Shown here: positions 28,759 through 40,940 of the stretch, piece after piece
How the letters are laid out: each line of letters opens with the position of its first letter
Numbering within the stretch: position 1 is the stretch's first letter
Notes under the pieces: model-generated
The model's database searches: none
Seen by the model: the letters and a program-made list of their open reading frames with translations, nothing else
What the model was told of the DNA's origin: nothing
DNA from: Defluviicoccus sp.
GTDB taxonomy: Bacteria > Pseudomonadota > Alphaproteobacteria > Rhodospirillales > Defluviicoccaceae
Reading direction: 5' to 3'
Assembly (NCBI GenBank): GCA_029624735.1
Contig: JARSSM010000021.1
Location: forward strand, 23,273 to 87,272
Length of the DNA stretch: 64,000 nt
Program-made: the position numbers and the translations under genes

Positions 28759-29881
28759 CGTGAGACTCCTCTTGCTGCTTCAGATAGCCATAGACAGATT
28801 GTCGGGTGACACCGAGCAAGCGCGCTATGTCGGCGCCGCTCAGATCGAATCGTTCTCTTAAGAGCAAGGCAATCTGCTTCTTCTGCTCTGCTTCGAGCGT
28901 GTTCCTGCGTGGCAGTGACGATTTGTCGTTGCTCGAACCAAGTACGGCAAAAACCACGGACGCCATGTCGAGCGGGCGGCTGTCCAGCAGGGCGGTGCGC
29001 CGCGCAGTGAGGCCGATTGCCTCAATGTCTGCGCCGGAAAGGCCTTCCGAAATTGCGGCCAGTTCCTCGGAGATCTTGCTCTCGTCCCGGTCCTCGAAGA
29101 GGAAGTGGCGCCAAAGATCTTTGCGCACATCTACATCGGGCAGTCCCAGATCTATTTTGTAGGGAAACCGGCGCCAGATCGCCGGATCGAGAAGATGCGG
29201 GTGGTTCGTTGCGGCGATCACCACTGCGTGAGAATCTAGGTTGTCGAGGCTCTGGATGACCGTGTTGACGACACGCTTGAGTTCGCCAAGCTCGTGGCGG
29301 TCGTCGCGTAGTTTGGCTACGGCATCCATCTCGTCCATCAGCAGGACGGCATCTCGCGAGGGAACGAAGTCGAAGACCGACCGGATGTTCTTTGCTGTGT
29401 CCCCTAACAGCGACGAAATCACGGAATCGAGGCGTACGACATAGAACGGGCGGGCCAGTTGAGCGGCCACGTGGGCCGCGAGCAGCGTTTTGCCCGTTCC
29501 GGGTGGCCCGCTGAGCAGAAGACCAAGGCGGGATGCGAGACCTTTGGCGCACAGTTCATCGACATGTTGGACGTCCCTCAGGAAGTCATGAAAGATCCGA
29601 TTGGCCTCCGCATTCAGGAAGACCGGCACATCCGGCCATGACTGCTCCTCTAGGAGCGGTAGTCGGGATTTGGCGTCGACCGGCAGGCTCTCGACATATC
29701 CGGACGCCTTAAGAGGCACACCGCGCTTGCGGACAAGCGAGCGCAGCTCCTTTGCGGCCTTCTCGTCGCCCGCTTTCGCCAGCTCCCGCACGATGGCACT
29801 TGCGGCCCGGCGAACGCGCGTGTAGTCGGCGGCCAGGGCTGCGTCGGTCAGCTCGATGACGTTCTTTGGATCGAAAGGCAC
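28748..29881 (-). CDS. AAA ATPase with C-terminal HTH, IetA type
   Basis: A 377-residue AAA+ ATPase: Walker A GPPGTGKT with Lys131, Walker B VLLMDEMDA, sensor 1 VVIAATNH and arginine finger region AIWRRFPYKID, preceded by a helical N-domain. The last about 45 residues (KQIALLLRERFDLSGADIARLLGVTRQSVYGYLKQ) form a resolvase/HTH-type helix-turn-helix, so it may also bind DNA. The GTG at 29881 was chosen because AAGGGGAGAG lies three bases before it; an in-frame ATG at 29935 lacks such a site. It probably controls or unfolds substrate for the coupled protease. Confidence 0.85.
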   Translation of the reverse strand: MPFDPKNVIELTDAALAADYTRVRRAASAIVRELAKAGDEKAAKELRSLVRKRGVPLKASGYVESLPVDAKSRLPLLEEQSWPDVPVFLNAEANRIFHDFLRDVQHVDELCAKGLASRLGLLLSGPPGTGKTLLAAHVAAQLARPFYVVRLDSVISSLLGDTAKNIRSVFDFVPSRDAVLLMDEMDAVAKLRDDRHELGELKRVVNTVIQSLDNLDSHAVVIAATNHPHLLDPAIWRRFPYKIDLGLPDVDVRKDLWRHFLFEDRDESKISEELAAISEGLSGADIEAIGLTARRTALLDSRPLDMASVVFAVLGSSNDKSSLPRRNTLEAEQKKQIALLLRERFDLSGADIARLLGVTRQSVYGYLKQQEESHDGG

Positions 29882-29914
29882 ATTCTCTCCCCTTCTTATC
29901 GTTGGTAAAGGCGT

Positions 29915-29943
29915 ATGGTAACCCCATATGGCCATATTGACAA
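29915..29943 (-). promoter_or_regulatory. Candidate promoter with palindromic operator for the protease-ATPase module
   Basis: Read on the minus strand, TTGTCA (29943-29938) and TACCAT (29920-29915) are 17 bases apart. The spacer contains the perfect 12-base palindrome ATATGGCCATAT at 29926-29937. The whole 29890-30000 stretch is much more AT-rich than the surrounding genome. An operator inside the spacer fits autoregulation, possibly by the ATPase's own helix-turn-helix. Confidence 0.45.
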
Positions 29944-29999
29944 GTTATAGCATACTTATGTAAGCTTATTTCTCCACGTTGATATGATATGAGTCTAAA

Positions 30000-30224
30000 A
30001 TGGCAAAGCGCAATCAGCATGTGGTGCCCCATGACCGAGGCTGGGCTGTCAAGCCGACGGGCGGGGAGCGGGCCTCTTCCGTCCACGACACGCAGCGGGA
30101 GGCGATTAACCGAGGCCGGGAAATCGCCCGCAATCAAGGGACCGAACTGTTCATCCACGGGCGAAACGGGCAAATCCGCGAGCGCGATTCGCACGGACAC
30201 GACCCGTATCCGCCGAAGGGCTGA
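30000..30224 (+). CDS. DUF2188 domain small protein
   Basis: A 74-residue protein matching the DUF2188 pattern: HVVPHDRGWAVKPTGGERASSVHDTQREAINRGREIARNQGTELFIHGRNGQIRERDSHGHDP. The fold is a small beta sheet with a helix; molecular role unknown. It is divergent from the IetAS-like pair across a 118-base AT-rich gap, and small DUF2188 genes are often found in accessory islands. The ATG at 30000 gives the conserved N-terminus directly; a start at 29989 is in another frame and unrelated. Confidence 0.75.
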   Translation: MAKRNQHVVPHDRGWAVKPTGGERASSVHDTQREAINRGREIARNQGTELFIHGRNGQIRERDSHGHDPYPPKG

Positions 30225-30400
30225 CTAGAGCGATTCTCTTTTCGGGAACGCGCCGCGGCTGCCGCCCGGTAGCCGGCGATCTGATCGCGGCCACGACGAG
30301 CCGCCGTGGTGCAGCGAGCCGCCGGCCTTGACCGACGCGGCGGCGACCTTTAGATTTTTGCAGTTGCGAAAAAGCCTCTGTCCGGGTCAAGGGGACTTCT

Positions 30401-33990
<3,590 letters not shown>

Positions 33991-33994
<4 letters not shown>

Positions 33995-34860
33995 TGCGGG
34001 TTCGCATCAACGGGCTTGGCCTGAACTGCAGGTGGTGGGGGGACCGCGCGGCGCCGGAAACGCTGCTGTTCATCCACGGCAATCTCGCCTGTGCGGACTG
34101 GTTCGAACTGGCAGCCGAGCACCTGCCGCCGTGGCTGCGCGTGCTCGGCATCGACTGGCGCGGCTGCGGCGATTCCGACAAGCCGGCGCCTGACGCTGAT
34201 TACGGCAACTACACGGTCGAACAGCATGCTGACGACATGCTGGCGGTGCTGCACGCGCTGGAGATCAGCCGCTGCCACCTCGCCACCCACTCAACCGGCG
34301 GCATCATCAGCCTGCACATGCTGCTGCGCGAGCCGGAGCGGTTCGGCAAGGTGGTGGGGCTGGCGCCGGTCGGGCCACAGGGTCTGCGCTTTGCGGATGA
34401 GAGCTATGCCTTCTTCCACATCATGAAGGCATCGCGGGAGAAGGCGAAGAAGGGCTTGGCGCTCACCGCACCGACGCTGTTCCGCCCCGAGAGCCTTGAG
34501 GCGGGCGCGGCGGCCATCTACGCAGCGAACGCCAGTGAAGAGCAGCGGCAGCTGTTCGAACGGTTGACGGACAAGGCGTTCGCGGTCTCGGACGGCATCT
34601 GGTTCGGCACGCCCAGGAGCCTCAATCGCGCGTGGCAGACGGGAAGCCTGCGTCCGCATATGGCCTCGATCGCGCACCCGCATCTCCTGCTCTGGGGCGC
34701 GCTCGATCCGTTCATCCCGCGCGCGGATTTGGAGGAGATGGCGGCAACGATGCCACGCTGCCGGCTGGAGGTGAGCGCCGACGTCGGCCACGCGATGGTG
34801 GTCGAGAAGCCGGAGCGCTACGCCCGAGCGCTTACCGCGTTCCTGGCGGAGCGGGACTGA
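33991..34860 (+). CDS. Alpha/beta-fold hydrolase
   Basis: A 289-residue alpha/beta hydrolase. It has LLFIHGNLACADWF (oxyanion HG), nucleophile Ser in ATHSTGGIIS, Asp in LLWGALDPFIP and His in VSADVGHAMVV. Substrate unknown. Its ATG overlaps the glgB stop (ATGATG with TGA inside), so it is translated with glgB; a link to glycogen or storage metabolism is only positional. Either of the two adjacent ATGs (33991, 33994) may be used. It ends six bases before the convergent FMN gene. Confidence 0.85.
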
Positions 34861-34866
34861 GCGGCG

Positions 34867-36393
34867 TCACGCCGCCTTCGATGGTGCCTTGGCGGTATCG
34901 GGCGGCTGCGCCTGGCCTCCGCTCAGCGGCACCGAATGGCCCGGCGCGACGACGATGCGGCAATGCTCCCGGCGCAGCTGGCGGGCATCATCAACGCCGC
35001 AGGCGTGTGCAATCACCGCCACCTCGTGCAGCATGTTGACGACGTAGTGGTGAACCCGTTCGGCCTTGTCGACCGGATCGAGCCCCCGCTGCAGGCGCGG
35101 ATTGTGGGTCGTGATGCCGGCGGCACACGTGTTCTTGTTGCACTGCATCGACTGGATGCAGCCGAGCGCAAACAGGAAACCACGCGCAGAGGTGACAAAA
35201 TCGGCGCCGGCGCACAAGGCCCAGGCGACATCCGCGGGCGTGATCAGCTTGCCGGACGCGATCACCCGGATCCGCTCCCTTAGCCCATGGCGGACCAGCG
35301 TATCGACGGCCGCGATCAGGCTCTCCTGGATCGGCAGGCCGACGTAGTCGAGAAGGCTCATCGGTGCCGCACCGGTGCCGCCGTCGGCGCTGTCGATGGT
35401 GATGAAGTCGGGCGCGCTTGCCAGACCGCGGCGGACGACGGCGCGGCAGAGCTCCTCCAGCCATGCCGGATCGCCGATCACCAGCTTGAAGCCGGTCGGC
35501 TTGCCGGTGATGCGGCGGACCCGGCCGACCGCATCGAGCAGTTCGTCGACGGTGCTGATGTCGTCGTGGCGATTGGGGCTCAGGCTGTCCTTGCCCATGG
35601 GAATGCCGCGAATGGCAGCGATCTCCTCGGTCACCTTTGCCGCCGGCAGAATGCCGCCCTTGCCCGGCTTCGCCCCCTGGCTCAACTTGATCTCGAACAT
35701 CCGCACTTGCGCATGGCGCGCGATCGCCGCCAATCGGCTTTCGTCAAGGTGCCCGGCATCGTCACGCACGCCATACTTGGCGGTGCCGATCTGGAACACG
35801 AGGTCGCAGCCGCCTTCGAGGTGGTAGGGCGACAGCCCGCCCTCGCCGGTGTTCATCCAGCAGCCGGCCATGCGGGCGCCGTTGGAAAGTGCGAGGATCG
35901 CTGGCTTCGAGATCGCACCGAAGCTCATGCCGGAGATGTTGAACACGCTTTCAGCCGCGTAGGGCTGCGGGCAGCCGGCGCCAATGATCATTGGCGCCAT
36001 CGCCGCCTTGTTCGCATCGAGGCGGGGGAAGGCAGCGTTCGCGAACAGCACCGAGCCCGGCGTCTTCAGATCGCGCGTGGATCCGAACGGCTGGGTGTTG
36101 TCGAGGTTTTTGGCGGCGCGGTAGACCCAGCTCCGCTGTGCCCGGTTGAACGGCAGCTCTTCGCGGTCCATGGCGAAGAAGTACTGGCGGAAAAAGACGC
36201 CTAAGTGCTCCAGGAAGTAGCGCAGGCGGCCAATGACAGGAAAGTTGCGGCGGATCGCGTGCCGCGTCTGCGTAATGTCGACCACGAACATGACGACGAC
36301 CGCAAGCGCAGCCAGCCCGACCGCGAACACAAACAGCGCTGCGAGCACCGCCAAGAAGGTCATCAGGAATTGCGGGATCGAAAGAGCGTCCAT
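34867..36393 (-). CDS. Membrane-anchored FMN-binding glutamate synthase-like protein
   Basis: A 508-residue protein with an N-terminal membrane segment (about 8-35) and a glutamate-synthase central/FMN domain (about 90-480). It contains SGMSFGAISKPAILAL, MNTGEGGLSPYH, the FMN loop DSADGGTGAAP and the cysteine set CIQSMQCNKNTC (C-x5-C-x4-C), matching the 3Fe-4S cluster of GltB. It lacks the class II amidotransferase and GXGXG domains, so it is not a full glutamate synthase; substrate unknown. The ATG at 36393 was preferred over 36402 because GGAAGG lies about nine bases before it. Confidence 0.85.
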   Translation of the reverse strand: MDALSIPQFLMTFLAVLAALFVFAVGLAALAVVVMFVVDITQTRHAIRRNFPVIGRLRYFLEHLGVFFRQYFFAMDREELPFNRAQRSWVYRAAKNLDNTQPFGSTRDLKTPGSVLFANAAFPRLDANKAAMAPMIIGAGCPQPYAAESVFNISGMSFGAISKPAILALSNGARMAGCWMNTGEGGLSPYHLEGGCDLVFQIGTAKYGVRDDAGHLDESRLAAIARHAQVRMFEIKLSQGAKPGKGGILPAAKVTEEIAAIRGIPMGKDSLSPNRHDDISTVDELLDAVGRVRRITGKPTGFKLVIGDPAWLEELCRAVVRRGLASAPDFITIDSADGGTGAAPMSLLDYVGLPIQESLIAAVDTLVRHGLRERIRVIASGKLITPADVAWALCAGADFVTSARGFLFALGCIQSMQCNKNTCAAGITTHNPRLQRGLDPVDKAERVHHYVVNMLHEVAVIAHACGVDDARQLRREHCRIVVAPGHSVPLSGGQAQPPDTAKAPSKAA

Positions 36394-36819
36394 GGCCAGC
36401 ATCCTTCCCGTGCGGCCCCGGTCTGCAAGAGTCCAGCCCGACCGCTTCGGAAGGTATGCGACCGGGGATCACACGTCCTTCAGTATGGTACGCCTATCGA
36501 ACAAAAAACGCACCTGTCATCGTGCACTGCACAATACGCGAAGGGCTGATCTCGCTGCGTCGCAAATCGGGAAACGGCGACGCTGTTGCCGGGGATGCTG
36601 GCGCTTGGCGCTTAGAGCCTGACCGAAAATAATGCGCTCAAAATCAGAGCGTTGCTTGCAACAAGCCGTGGATGGCCGGCCTCCGCCGGCCATGACGGGT
36701 TGGGAGGGGGCGCCGGCCATGACGGGTTGGGAGGGGGGCGCCGGCCAGGACGACAACGGGGAAAGCCCTCACGTCTCCCTCAACCGTCATGCGCGGGCGT
36801 AAGACCCGCGTATCCACGA
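36394..36819. other. Intergenic region with REP-like repeats
   Basis: These 426 bases between two minus-strand genes hold no supported gene. The right half contains the repeats listed at 36667-36747 and 36784-36820. Confidence 0.7.
36667..36747. repeat. Palindromic REP-like element with 27-bp tandem repeat
   Basis: GTGGATGGCCGGC...GCCGGCCATGACGG at 36667-36699 is an imperfect palindrome. Its right part, with a GTTGGGAGGGGG tail, is perfectly repeated as a 27-base unit (36684-36710 and 36711-36737), followed by a 9-base partial third copy. Confidence 0.8.
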
Positions 36820-36820
36820 C
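36784..36820. repeat. Second REP-like palindrome, opposite orientation
   Basis: CCGTCATGCGCGGGCGTAAG followed by ACCCGCGTATCCACGAC forms a hairpin (GCGCGGG/CCCGCG) flanked by CGTCAT and ATCCACG, the same flanks as the element at 36667 but inverted. Such CGTCATG...CATCCACG palindromes are common between alphaproteobacterial genes. Confidence 0.6.
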
Positions 36821-37077
36821 TAATCCGGGCTTGGCCCCGGCGGCGCGGCGGCCGGCGAGGAGGGATCGTCGGCATCGGCGGCCAAGTGGCCGACGCAGCA
36901 GACGACCTCGCCCCGGATGCTCTCGACACACTCGATCGCCTGCTCCCGGCTGGCAAAGGCGCCGCACGAGCCGTTCTCGATGCCGAAGGGCAGAGCTTCC
37001 CAGCGATCGTCGTCCGCGACCACGGCTGCCGTGCCGTCCTCGGCGGTGCTCATCAGTGTCGCATGCGTCCACTGCAT
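36820..37077 (-). CDS. Small hypothetical protein
   Basis: An 85-residue protein of unknown family. It contains DRWEALPFGIENGSCGAFAS, a helix EQAIECVESIRGE and a VVCCVGH cysteine pair, then a Pro/Ala-rich tail. A GGGAGGAGG site lies about 7 bases before the ATG. It follows the GGDEF-EAL gene by 33 bases on the same strand and may be co-transcribed with it. The stop codon touches the REP-like repeat. The compact N-terminal part looks like a small globular protein; function unknown. Confidence 0.55.
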   Translation of the reverse strand: MQWTHATLMSTAEDGTAAVVADDDRWEALPFGIENGSCGAFASREQAIECVESIRGEVVCCVGHLAADADDPSSPAAAPPGPSPD

Positions 37078-37110
37078 CGGTCAGCCTCCTCCCGTGCGCC
37101 GGTCGCGATG

Positions 37111-39909
37111 TTACGTGTCGCGGCCAGCCGGATGGGCGCGCTCGCGAAGGGCCTCGCGGGAAGCGGAAAAGGCAACCACTTGGCCAGCGTGCCGCTTGAC
37201 ACCGCCCATCCGCTGGGTGAGCCGCTCGCCTTCTTCCGGCATGCCGAACAGATAGCCCTGCCCCTCGGGACAGCCATGCTGGCGCAGCCACTCCCACTGC
37301 GGACGGGTTTCGATGCCTTCGGCAATGACGCCGATGCCGAGGCAGCTCGCCATTGCCACCGTCGCCCGTACCAGGGCGCCGTCATTGCCGCCGCCGATGT
37401 CGCTCACGAACGAGCGGTCGATCTTGATGCGGCGGATCGGATAGCGCCGCAGATAGCTGAGTGACGAGAATCCGGTGCCGAAGTCATCGAGGACCAGGCC
37501 GATCGCGAGTTCGCGCATCGCTTCGACAAAGCGGGCGGTGATTTCGTCGTCCTCGATGAAGACGTTCTCCGTCAGTTCGAATTCAAGGCAGTCCGACGGC
37601 ACGCCTGCTGACGTGAGGCAAGATGTCACCGTTGCTGGCCATTCCGGATCGTGGATCTGCCGCGGCGACAGATTGACGGCGATGCGCAGCGGTGAAGCGC
37701 CAGCCTCGCGCCAGCGGCGCAGCTGCGCGCACGCCTGCGCCAGCACGAACGTGCCGATCTTGCCGATCAGACCGGTGTCTTCGGCGGTCGCGATGAAGAC
37801 CTTGGGCGGCACCGCCCCCAGCCGCGGATGCTGCCAGCGGAGAAGAGCTTCGGCGCCGATGATCTTGCCTGAGCCAAGTTCGACCTGCGGCTGGTAAACG
37901 ACGCGCAGCAGGCCTAGCTCGATTGCCTGGCGCAGCTCGTTTTCGAGGTAGACGTGGTGGTCGACGTTGCCGCCCAAGCCCGCAGTGAACAGGCAATATT
38001 GATTCTTGCCTTTCGCCTTGGCGCGATAAAGCGCCGTATCGGCGCGGCGCAGGAGCATCTCCGGGCTGTCACCATGGGCGGGGTAGAGACTGATGCCGAC
38101 GCTTGTCGTCAGGTGCAGTTCCTGGCCCTTGACGACGAACGGAGCGCGCATCGTTTCGATCAGCTTGCGGCAGATGCGGAGCGCCGTCGCTTCGCTGTCG
38201 ATGCCTGGAAGGGCGACCGTGAACTCGTCACCGCCCATGCGGGCGACGATGTCGTGCTCACGCAGGCTCCGCCGCAAGCGCTTTGCCACGGCGATCAACA
38301 GCGCATCGCCCATCATGTGGCCAAGGCTGTCGTTGATGACCTTGAAGCGGTCAAGATCGAGGAACAGGACCGCAAGCTGATCTTGGGCATCCGTGCTGCC
38401 CTCGATGGTCGCTTTAAGCTGCTCCATGAACTGGCTGCGATTGAGGAGTCCCGTCAATTGATCGTGGGTCGCGTGGTAGACGATCTGTTCCTCGGCGGCC
38501 TTGCGTTCGCTGATGTTGCGCGCCGTAACGATGGTGATCCGGCCACTCTTGAGCAGGGCATGGGAGACCGAGATCTCGACGGGAAACGTAAGGCCGCGCC
38601 GAGGCCGTCCCCACATCTCCCGGACTGGCCGGCCCTGAATCACCTTGAGGTCGGCCGCTTGGCAGGGCGGTGCGGCGCCGCTGCGGTCATCGTCGCTGGC
38701 GAGTGCCAGCAGCGTTCCGATCGGCCGGCTGCGGACCGCCGTCGTCCGCAAGCCGAACATCGCCTCCGCCGCCGGATTCAAGGTGTCGATCAGGCCGTTG
38801 TCGTCGACGATGATCATCGCATCGAACATCGAGTCCATGATTGCGCGCAGCCGCCGTTCGCTTTCCGCGAGTGCCAGCGCCTGTGCGCGAGCTTTGGTGA
38901 CATCGGTGACAATGCCGATCGTCCTGCCCGCCGCCGTGCGCGTCTCGCGGATCTCGATCCATCTGCCGTCGCGAAAGCAAAGCTCCCAAATTCCCTGCGC
39001 GTGGTGGCCCGTCCTGGCCCAGCTGCACAGCCACTCCGAGACGGCCTTGCCGCGGATGTGCGGATCAAGCAGGGAACAGAACTCCTTGAACGGCAATCCG
39101 CTCACGACATCGTCGGCGATCTCATGAAACAGTTGCCGGAAGCGGGGGTTGTACAGAACCAAGCGCTCGTCGGCATCCCAGACGGCAAATCCCTGCGACA
39201 TCGCCTGGGTCGGTTCGATGAGCAGGTCGCGGGTGCGTTTCATGTAGGCGGCGCGCTGCTGCAGCCTGCCGACCATGCTCGCAAACGCCCGGGTCAGGCG
39301 GCCGATCTCGTCATTGCCGCGGTCATCAACGCGGATCGAGGTGTCACCGTCTGCCACCCGGTCTGCCGCCGCCGCCAGCCGTTCGAGACGGCGGGTGAGA
39401 AGGAAGCCGACGCCCACTCCGACCAGCGAACTGACTGCCAGGCCGATGATGGCGATCAACAGTGCGCCGTTACGGACACGGCCGTACATCTCGATGACGG
39501 CCGCGTCGGAGAACCTGACGGCGATGAGGCCGAGCGCATTTGAATGCCCGCGCACCTCGCGCAACCGCCAATGATTGTGTTCGGTGTCGGTGAACTCGGG
39601 CAGCGTTGTACCGAGCAGGTTCGGCAGAGTGGACACAACGACGCGGCCGCGGACATCGGTCAGGACGATGGTCTCGATCCGCGGGTGCTCGACCGCCTGG
39701 TCGATGAAGGCCTGCAGCTCGGCGTAATCCTCCGTCAGGAAGGCTGCGCGGCTGAGATCGCCGATCAGCTGCAGCAAAGTCTGCTCCGTCGCTTGGAAGT
39801 GCCGCGTGAGGCTCACGCGCGTTTCGCCCGCAGTTGCCAGCAGCAAGACCGCGATCAGGATTGCTTCAACCAGAAAGATGGTGGCGGCGATGCGGGACTT
39901 GAGCGACAT
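37111..39909 (-). CDS. Membrane-bound PAS-GGDEF-EAL cyclic-di-GMP signalling protein
   Basis: A 932-residue sensor. Two membrane segments (about 10-28 and 150-172) enclose a periplasmic domain; then HAMP (about 173-225), two PAS-like regions (about 240-340 and 355-480), a GGDEF domain with intact GGDEF at 559-563 and an EAL domain with EAL at 687-689 plus ELTEN, DDFGTGFSS, KIDRSF and VIAEGIET motifs. Both the cyclase and the phosphodiesterase look catalytically competent. It starts 13 bases after the PhnD-like gene, so the binding protein probably feeds its periplasmic domain. Confidence 0.93.
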   Translation of the reverse strand: MSLKSRIAATIFLVEAILIAVLLLATAGETRVSLTRHFQATEQTLLQLIGDLSRAAFLTEDYAELQAFIDQAVEHPRIETIVLTDVRGRVVVSTLPNLLGTTLPEFTDTEHNHWRLREVRGHSNALGLIAVRFSDAAVIEMYGRVRNGALLIAIIGLAVSSLVGVGVGFLLTRRLERLAAAADRVADGDTSIRVDDRGNDEIGRLTRAFASMVGRLQQRAAYMKRTRDLLIEPTQAMSQGFAVWDADERLVLYNPRFRQLFHEIADDVVSGLPFKEFCSLLDPHIRGKAVSEWLCSWARTGHHAQGIWELCFRDGRWIEIRETRTAAGRTIGIVTDVTKARAQALALAESERRLRAIMDSMFDAMIIVDDNGLIDTLNPAAEAMFGLRTTAVRSRPIGTLLALASDDDRSGAAPPCQAADLKVIQGRPVREMWGRPRRGLTFPVEISVSHALLKSGRITIVTARNISERKAAEEQIVYHATHDQLTGLLNRSQFMEQLKATIEGSTDAQDQLAVLFLDLDRFKVINDSLGHMMGDALLIAVAKRLRRSLREHDIVARMGGDEFTVALPGIDSEATALRICRKLIETMRAPFVVKGQELHLTTSVGISLYPAHGDSPEMLLRRADTALYRAKAKGKNQYCLFTAGLGGNVDHHVYLENELRQAIELGLLRVVYQPQVELGSGKIIGAEALLRWQHPRLGAVPPKVFIATAEDTGLIGKIGTFVLAQACAQLRRWREAGASPLRIAVNLSPRQIHDPEWPATVTSCLTSAGVPSDCLEFELTENVFIEDDEITARFVEAMRELAIGLVLDDFGTGFSSLSYLRRYPIRRIKIDRSFVSDIGGGNDGALVRATVAMASCLGIGVIAEGIETRPQWEWLRQHGCPEGQGYLFGMPEEGERLTQRMGGVKRHAGQVVAFSASREALRERAHPAGRDT

Positions 39910-39922
39910 GGCCGGCCGGATT

Positions 39923-40810
39923 TCACTCGGCGGCAGACTGCCGCCTGTTTAGAGCCGCCGGTGGCCCCCATCGTCTCAGTTCATCGTAGTCGTGGTCGTC
40001 GGCGGCGACGAACCCTTCCCAGCCGGCGTCGGCGAGAATCTGCCGTCCTTCGGCCGTGTCGGGCCAGGTGAGAACGGTTTGGATGAGCTTTGCACGATCA
40101 GCTTCGCTCAATCGCGGGTGGGCGGCGATGACGACGTTAGGGATCGGCTTCGTCTCGTGGATCACTTTGAGGGTTGCGATCTGGTCTGCCGGAAGCTGCT
40201 TGAGGACGAAGCGGGGCAGCGCGCAGGCATCCGCCGTTCCCAACGCGAGGGCGTACAGGCACGATGATTTCGCCTGGTGGTGACGAAGCTGGATATTGAC
40301 GCCGGGCGTAAGACCGGCAGCCGCAAGCTCGCGCTGCGCAACTTCGCTGACCGCCGACAACTCCGGCGGCAGCGCCAGCACACGGTCCTTGAGCGCCATC
40401 ATCGAGTCGGCGGGATCATCATGGCGGGCAAGGAAAACCGCGGTGAGCGGCGTTGCCAACCGCACCAGAGGCACATAGCCGTATTGATCCGCCGCGAGAA
40501 TGTAGAAGAAGGGGTGGGCAAAGATGAGATCGTAATGGTCTTTGCCGAGTTCCTCGACGAAGGCGGTAAACGATGTCGTCGAGCGGAGATGCACCGGCGT
40601 GCCAATGCCCGTTTCGAGGCTGGCAATGATGGGCGCGAAGACGTGATCGAGCGTGAGGGGAGGCAGATAAGGGAAGATGCCGAAAACGTAGCCGTTCTGC
40701 TGCGCTGGCGCCGGCTGATCCTCTGCGACAGCGCTTGGTCGCAGTGCGAGCATCATCACCCCCGCGAGGACGATCGCCGCGATGCGAGCGACGCAAGCTC
40801 TGCCTCTCAT
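39923..40810 (-). CDS. PhnD-like periplasmic substrate-binding protein
   Basis: A 295-residue protein: signal peptide (about 1-30, MMLALRPSAVAED) and a phosphate/phosphite/phosphonate-binding (PhnD, type 2 periplasmic) fold with FGIFPYLPPLTLDHVFAPI, the FAHPFFYILAADQYG segment and a late KPIPNVVIAAHPRL. No ABC permease or ATPase gene is adjacent, so it more likely acts as a ligand-binding partner of the downstream GGDEF-EAL protein. The ATG at 40810 was chosen for the GGAGG seven bases before it; a GTG at 40825 is possible. Confidence 0.87.
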   Translation of the reverse strand: MRGRACVARIAAIVLAGVMMLALRPSAVAEDQPAPAQQNGYVFGIFPYLPPLTLDHVFAPIIASLETGIGTPVHLRSTTSFTAFVEELGKDHYDLIFAHPFFYILAADQYGYVPLVRLATPLTAVFLARHDDPADSMMALKDRVLALPPELSAVSEVAQRELAAAGLTPGVNIQLRHHQAKSSCLYALALGTADACALPRFVLKQLPADQIATLKVIHETKPIPNVVIAAHPRLSEADRAKLIQTVLTWPDTAEGRQILADAGWEGFVAADDHDYDELRRWGPPAALNRRQSAAE

Positions 40811-40842
40811 CACCTCCCCTCCCACTCTTTCCCGGACCCCTG

Positions 40843-40851
40843 ATTATAACA
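40843..40851 (-). promoter_or_regulatory. Extended -10 promoter for the PhnD/GGDEF-EAL operon
   Basis: On the minus strand the sequence TGTTATAAT is a perfect -10 with the TGn extension, about 33 bases before the start codon. No good -35 is seen at 16-18 bases, which is usual for extended -10 promoters. Local AT-richness supports it. Confidence 0.6.
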
Positions 40852-40940
40852 TATTTTCACCCGATCATGGCCCATTTGTGGCAAATCCCCTTCAATCGCA
40901 AACGGGCTTGCAGGGCGGCAAACGCGCGCGAACGCGTTGT

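Noticed and set aside
26497..28809. Plus-strand frame opposite the subtilisin-like protease
   Set aside because: It is the mirror of a protein with a complete catalytic triad and has no recognisable domain.
29882..29935. Upstream ATG (29935) as start of the AAA ATPase
   Set aside because: The segment spans the likely -10 and palindrome and has no ribosome binding site, whereas the GTG at 29881 has AAGGGGAGAG.
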